Shown: positions 60,442 to 64,000 of the stretch, one piece after another
Layout: the number at the start of each line of letters is the position of its first letter
Numbering within the stretch: position 1 is the first letter of the stretch
Assembly: GCA_028285685.1 (NCBI GenBank)
Contig: JANQOR010000040.1
Coordinates: 93,409 to 157,408, forward strand
DNA from: Cyclobacteriaceae bacterium
GTDB taxonomy: Bacteria > Bacteroidota > Bacteroidia > Cytophagales > Cyclobacteriaceae
Length of the DNA: 64,000 bases
Direction: 5' to 3'
Notes under the pieces: generated by a model
Database searches by the model: none
Told to the model about the DNA's origin: nothing
Seen by the model: only the letters and a program-made list of their open reading frames with translations
Position numbers and translations under genes: made by a program

Positions 60442-61020
60442 ATGGATTACTTTTCTACCGATAAAATTATTGAGCCGGCAAAAGGAGATTTGCTGATCTC
60501 CGAACCTTACCTGCCTGATCCAAACTTTGAGCGAACAGTCATACTCATCTGCGAGCACGACGAGAATGGAAGTATAGGCTTTGTTCTCAACCGTACGGCA
60601 AATGTCAAGTTGGCTGACGTGATGGAAGATGTGGGAGATTTTGATGCTGAGTTGCTTATTGGTGGACCAGTACAGCAGGATACGCTTCATTTTATTCATC
60701 GATCTGATCTTCTCACTGAAAAAGCTAATGAGCTAATGAGCAGCGTTTACTGGGGCGGAAACTATGACGATGTACTTACGCAGATCAATATGAAATCACT
60801 ATCTAAGGGCGACATCCGATTTTTTATCGGTTATTCAGGATGGTCTCCTGGTCAGCTAATGGACGAGCTGAAAGTAAAGTCATGGATCGTTTTGAAGAAC
60901 GTTACCTCAGAAATGATATTCGATTGGGACAACCAAGACCTATGGAAAGCGTGTCTAAATAGCATGGGCGGAAAGTTTAAGCTCATATCCAACTACCCAA
61001 AAGATCCCAGATTGAATTAG
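60442..61020 (+). CDS. YqgE/AlgH-family protein
   Basis: 192 residues. PAKGDLLISEPYLPDPNFERTVILICEHDENGSIGFVLNRTANVKLADVMED, LLIGGPVQQDTLHFIHRSD and GDIRFFIGYSGWSPGQLMDELKVKSWIV are the standard UPF0301/YqgE motifs (GxVxGPVxxxxLHxLH, GYxGWxxGQL). The protein is cytoplasmic and of unclear function. Its ATG follows the miaE stop directly. Confidence 0.95.
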   Translation: MDYFSTDKIIEPAKGDLLISEPYLPDPNFERTVILICEHDENGSIGFVLNRTANVKLADVMEDVGDFDAELLIGGPVQQDTLHFIHRSDLLTEKANELMSSVYWGGNYDDVLTQINMKSLSKGDIRFFIGYSGWSPGQLMDELKVKSWIVLKNVTSEMIFDWDNQDLWKACLNSMGGKFKLISNYPKDPRLN

Positions 61021-61066
61021 GGTATTTGGTTAGTTTTGTGTTCCTAGTTAGAAATCGGTTCCAATA

Positions 61067-63394
61067 ATGGAAAATGCAGAAAAAGTTCAGGATGTTTCTA
61101 CTGACAAGGTGGAGGCTCCTGAAGAAGTTCAGCAAGAGGCTGAATCGCAGACAAATAAGAGTGAAGAAACCCCTTCTGAGGGGCAAAATGCAGATGGAGA
61201 GGAGTCCCAACCTGTGAATGATCAGTCCGAAAATGCGGCTGAACAGAACCCATCGGCCGAAGAAAATCCAAAAGAAAATACCGTACCCGAAGTGTCGGTC
61301 AATCCCGATAGCTCTGGGGAGGAAATAGTAGAGGAGGAACCAAAAAAGGAGGAGATCACAACTGAGGAATCTCCTGAAGAAGCAAAAGTCGACGCTGAGA
61401 TCCAATCAGAAGTTCAAGTTGAAGAGCCGGAAATGGAAGTGAAGAAAGACGAGAATCCAACTGATTCGGAAGCGGACGAGCCCAAGAAGGAACAGGGAGT
61501 AGAGGAGGAACCAGCACAAGAGGAGGTGTCAACTGTGGAGGCTCCTAAAGGAGCAAAAGTCGACGCTGAGAGCCAAACGGAGGTTCAAGCTGAGGAATCG
61601 GAAATGGAGGCGCAGAAAGATGAGCATCCAACTGATGCCAAGGTGACCGAGTCTGAGAAGCAAGAGGATGAGGAAGTAGAAGAGGAAGAAGATCTGGATT
61701 TTTCAGATGCTACAAAAGAAGATTTGCTTAAGAAAATAAAGGAAATCGACAGAGAGGACCGAATTCCGCGTCTTGATCGTGTGCTTAAAGCCATAAAACC
61801 TCGCTTTGATGAGTTGTATGAAGGTGAGCGTCTAAGTGCGTTAAATAAGTTTGAGCTTGATGGAAATGACCCTAATGCCTTTGAGTACCAGGGTGACGAG
61901 GTAGACAAGGAATTCGACACGCTATATTCCACCCTAAGGTCGAAAAGGAATCGATTTTACAAGGACCTGGAACATCAGAAGGACGAAAACTTAAAGAAGA
62001 AACAACAACTTCTTGAGCAACTCCGGAAGATCGTTGATGGCGAGGAATCCAACTCTAGTTTTAGCAGCGTTAAGGAGATTCAGACTGAGTGGAAAAAAGT
62101 GGGGCCAGTACCAGGCGCTCACAATAAAACACTTTGGGCTAACTACAATGCGCTCCTTGACCGGTTTTATGATCAACGAAGTATCTACTTTGAACTGAAA
62201 GACCTCGACCGCAAGAAAAACCTCAAAGTCAAAGAGGAGCTGTGCGAGAGAGCTGAGGCGTTAGCCGATCACGAAGACCTGAAGTCAGCTATCATCCAAT
62301 TGAATGAACTCCACGAAGAATACAAGCATGCGGGTTCTGTTCCAAGGGAAGATCAGGAGGCGCTGTGGCAACGCTTTAAGACTGCATCTGATGAAGTATA
62401 TGCAAGACGAAAAGACTATTTCGAAAACCTGAAGGAGGAGTTTGAGAAGAACTACGTGAAGAAGCTGGAGCTTGCCAATGTTGCGGAGTCCTTTGTCTCG
62501 TTTGACTCCGATAGCATATCTGAGTGGAACAAGAAAACCAAGGAGATCCAGGAACTACAGAAGCAGTGGGAGGCGATCGGTGGGTTGCCAAGGGACAAGG
62601 CTAAATCCGTAAACAAGCAATTTTGGGGAGCATTCAAAAAGTTCTTTAATCACAAGAATCAGTTCTTCAAGAAGTTGGAAGGAGCTCGGGACGAGAACCT
62701 TAAGAAAAAGGAGGAGCTAGTGCTGCAAGCAGAAGGACTAAAGGAAAGCACAGACTGGGATGGGACCACTCAAAAATATAAGGATCTCCAGGCTAGGTGG
62801 AAAGACATAGGACCGGTACCTGAGAAAGTTAGAAATGAGATCTACCAGAGTTTCAAGGCCGCTTGTGATCATTTTTTTGAGCGACGCAGAGAAAGGAATG
62901 CAGAACAAAACAAGCAGTACGAGGAGAATTTGAAATTAAAGCTTCAGATCTGTGATCAGATTGAAGCGATTGCCGAGAAAGACGAGATCAACCTAGATGA
63001 CGTGTATGACCTGATCGACAATCACGTTCAATTAGGATTTGTGCCGAGAAATGCTATCAAGAAGGATCGTGCACGGTTTGATGAAGCAATGGAGAAGATC
63101 CTTTCCTTAGAAGATTTACAGCAGGGAGACAAGGCGGATTTGAAAAATCACATTCAGCTCAGCAGGATGAAGAATTCACCAGGAGGAGATCGTAAAATTC
63201 AGCGGAAAGAGCACTCGATTCGGAGGAAAATTTCAGAATTGGAAAGTGATATCAATACCTGGAATACCAACATGGAATTCTTCGCTGCTTCCGCTACAGC
63301 TGATAAACTGAAAGAAGACTTACAGCGGAAGATCAATGATGCAAGAGGCGAGCTTGAAAGCCTCAAGTCGCTGCTTGTTTCGATAAATGAATAA
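61067..63394 (+). CDS. DUF349-repeat protein with acidic, repetitive N-terminus
   Basis: 775 residues. The N-terminal ~210 are acidic and low-complexity, with two copies of a 57-residue (171-bp) repeat sharing EAKVDAE/GAKVDAE, QSEVQVEEPEMEVKKDE/QTEVQAEESEMEAQKDE and PTD. From about residue 215, coiled-coil DUF349 units recur (DRIPRLDRVLKAIKPRFDELYEGERL, IQTEWKKVGPVPGAHNKTLWANYNALLDRFYDQR, LQKQWEAIGGLPRDKAKSVNKQFWGAFKKFF, LQARWKDIGPVPEKVRNEIYQSFKAACDHFFERR), each with a W-x-x-(I/V)-G-x-(V/L)-P core. It is probably cytoplasmic; the role is not established. The final ~60 residues are coiled coil. Confidence 0.9.
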   Translation: MENAEKVQDVSTDKVEAPEEVQQEAESQTNKSEETPSEGQNADGEESQPVNDQSENAAEQNPSAEENPKENTVPEVSVNPDSSGEEIVEEEPKKEEITTEESPEEAKVDAEIQSEVQVEEPEMEVKKDENPTDSEADEPKKEQGVEEEPAQEEVSTVEAPKGAKVDAESQTEVQAEESEMEAQKDEHPTDAKVTESEKQEDEEVEEEEDLDFSDATKEDLLKKIKEIDREDRIPRLDRVLKAIKPRFDELYEGERLSALNKFELDGNDPNAFEYQGDEVDKEFDTLYSTLRSKRNRFYKDLEHQKDENLKKKQQLLEQLRKIVDGEESNSSFSSVKEIQTEWKKVGPVPGAHNKTLWANYNALLDRFYDQRSIYFELKDLDRKKNLKVKEELCERAEALADHEDLKSAIIQLNELHEEYKHAGSVPREDQEALWQRFKTASDEVYARRKDYFENLKEEFEKNYVKKLELANVAESFVSFDSDSISEWNKKTKEIQELQKQWEAIGGLPRDKAKSVNKQFWGAFKKFFNHKNQFFKKLEGARDENLKKKEELVLQAEGLKESTDWDGTTQKYKDLQARWKDIGPVPEKVRNEIYQSFKAACDHFFERRRERNAEQNKQYEENLKLKLQICDQIEAIAEKDEINLDDVYDLIDNHVQLGFVPRNAIKKDRARFDEAMEKILSLEDLQQGDKADLKNHIQLSRMKNSPGGDRKIQRKEHSIRRKISELESDINTWNTNMEFFAASATADKLKEDLQRKINDARGELESLKSLLVSINE
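61331..61672 (+). repeat. 171-bp tandem repeat within DUF349 gene
   Basis: GAGGAGGAACC starts at 61331 and again at 61502; both copies go on to share GCAAAAGTCGACGCTGAG. The period of 171 bp equals 57 codons and stays in frame, so it lengthens the acidic N-terminal region. Copy 2 loses similarity toward its end. Confidence 0.7.
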
Positions 63395-63410
63395 AATTGA
63401 ATATTAATGT

Positions 63411-63440
63411 TTGCGAAGTAGTCACCTACGACTATTTTTG
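63411..63440 (+). promoter_or_regulatory. tRNA-Thr promoter
   Basis: TTG (63411-63413), 19 nt, then TATTTTTG (63433-63440): a good match to the Bacteroidota TTG/TAnnTTTG promoter. It lies 38 nt upstream of the tRNA 5' end. Confidence 0.65.
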
Positions 63441-63454
63441 CATCCGTTTTTCAG

Positions 63455-63474
63455 GCTCTCGATACCGATCGGGA
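63455..63474. repeat. Degenerate copy of the GTCCCGAT palindrome
   Basis: The minus strand reads GTCCCGAT-CGGT-ATCGAGA, resembling the perfect palindrome TCCCGAT-AACT-ATCGGGA in each array unit downstream of the tRNA. It lies between the tRNA promoter and the tRNA 5' end, so it would be in the precursor's 5' leader. Confidence 0.5.
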
Positions 63475-63478
63475 CTAG

Positions 63479-63552
63479 GCCTCCATAGCTCAGCTGGCCA
63501 GAGCAACTGACTTGTAATCAGTAGGTCGTTGGTTCGAATCCGACTGGGGGCT
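63479..63552 (+). tRNA. tRNA-Thr(TGT)
   Basis: 74 nt: GCCTCCA pairs with TGGGGGC. The anticodon arm ACTGA-CTTGTAA-TCAGT has anticodon TGT. The T-arm GTTGG-TTCGAAT-CCGAC is intact, and CCA is not encoded. It is followed by its terminator and then four or more partial copies of its 3' part. Confidence 0.97.
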
Positions 63553-63562
63553 CTTAAGAATC

Positions 63563-63595
63563 AAGCACTTTACACTTAGTGAAGTGCTTTTTTTA
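63563..63595 (+). terminator. tRNA-Thr terminator
   Basis: AAGCACTT (63563-63570), 11-nt loop, AAGTGCTT (63582-63589), then T7. Copies of the same hairpin recur once in each array unit. Confidence 0.85.
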
Positions 63596-63614
63596 TGCCT
63601 ACTGCCTTTTCCTC

Positions 63615-64000
63615 AATCAGTAGGTCGTTGTTTCGTCCCGATAACTATCGGGACCGACTGGGGGCTCTTAAGAATCAAGCACTTTGCACTTAGTGAAGTG
63701 CTTTTTTTATGCCTACTGCTTTTTTCTCAATCAGTAGGTCGTTGTTTTGTCCCGATAACTATCGGGACCGACTGGGGGCTCTTAAGAATCAAGCACTTTA
63801 CACTTAGTGAAGTGCTTTTTTTTATGCCTACTCTTTTTTCACAATCAGTAGGTCGTTGTTTAGTCCCGATAACTATCGGGACCGACTGGGGGCTCTTAAG
63901 AATCAAGCACTTTGCACTTAGTGAAGTGCTTTTTTTATGCCTACTGCTTTTTCCTCAATCAGTAGGTCGTTGTTTAGTCCCGATAACTATCGGGAGCGAC
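63615..64000 (+). repeat. Tandem array of tRNA-Thr 3' parts with palindrome in T-loop
   Basis: Units begin with AATCAGTAGG at 63615, 63729, 63843 and 63957; the last is cut by the window end. The tRNA copy of the same text starts at 63516. Periods are 99, 114, 114, 114: the first is shorter because the intact tRNA lacks the palindrome. Each unit is the anticodon-stem 3' strand, variable loop, T-stem with TCCCGAT-AACT-ATCGGGA replacing AAT of the T-loop (+15 nt), the acceptor 3' strand, then a terminator hairpin and a spacer ending in CCTACT. The terminator loop alternates TACAC, TGCAC, TACAC, TGCAC, suggesting duplication in pairs. None can fold as a complete tRNA. Confidence 0.9.

Noticed and set aside
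63516-64000. CRISPR array
   Set aside because: The units have no unique spacers; both the repeated tRNA part and the intervening terminator are identical in every unit, and no cas gene is present.

Overview
The window comes from a member of the Bacteroidota, most likely an AT-rich marine-type Cytophagales bacterium. The signs are TonB-dependent receptors with STN and carboxypeptidase-regulatory domains paired with DUF4249 lipoproteins, ECF sigma/FecR switches, a DUF5916 barrel, START-like, YqgE and DUF349 proteins, bacillithiol BshB1, AraC regulators with multi-helix membrane N-termini, and promoters of the Bacteroidota TTG-N19/20-TAnnTTTG type. Shine-Dalgarno signals are generally weak, and several starts appear to be GTG or TTG. 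No close species identification is claimed.

Layout. 1-11.4 kb is a loosely organised accessory stretch: the end of an S41 peptidase, a hotdog thioesterase, a PD40 propeller protein, a DinB protein, a histidine phosphatase, a PadR regulator, a large FtsX-like permease without an ATPase, a ChrB-domain/AraC fusion regulator and a decayed second copy of the thioesterase. 11.5-25.8 kb is dominated by cell-envelope genes: a DUF5916 barrel, an AraC regulator, a 1512-residue protein joining an oligopeptidase B-type peptidase to a DUF5686 module, and a tight TonB receptor/DUF4249/MG2-like operon. 25.9-33 kb holds an ECF sigma factor overlapping a membrane-anchored barrel-like protein, a lipoprotein, a CHASE2 membrane protein, an AraC regulator and an alpha/beta hydrolase.

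33.1-37.7 kb is the oddest internal region. An intact tRNA-Pro(TGG) is followed, on its own strand, by three partial copies of its 3' part. Genes of unknown function and a frameshifted tyrosine-recombinase remnant lie between them, so this looks like the eroded scar of one or more integrations at tRNA-Pro. 37.9-48.9 kb is largely housekeeping: a PNPOx-like protein, a YjdJ/YjdI-CDGSH pair, a metallophosphoesterase, tRNA-Met, a START-like protein, a LptF/G-type permease, rpsO, pnp and trxB. 49-55.2 kb (minus strand) is a complete sigma-FecR-TonB receptor-DUF4249 cell-surface signalling operon plus a lipoprotein. 55.3-63.4 kb carries small lipoproteins, a GNAT enzyme, bshB1, a glycosyltransferase coupled to pdxH, miaE, a YqgE-family gene and a DUF349 gene.

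The window ends in tRNA-Thr(TGT), followed by a tandem array of 114-bp units running off the edge. Each unit is the 3' part of the tRNA with a perfect palindrome replacing part of the T-loop, plus a copy of the tRNA terminator. The tRNA-Pro remnants at 33.2 and 37.5 kb share the same plan: tRNA 3' part, insertion in the T-arm, own terminator. This recurrence at two unrelated tRNA genes is the best candidate in the window for something undescribed.
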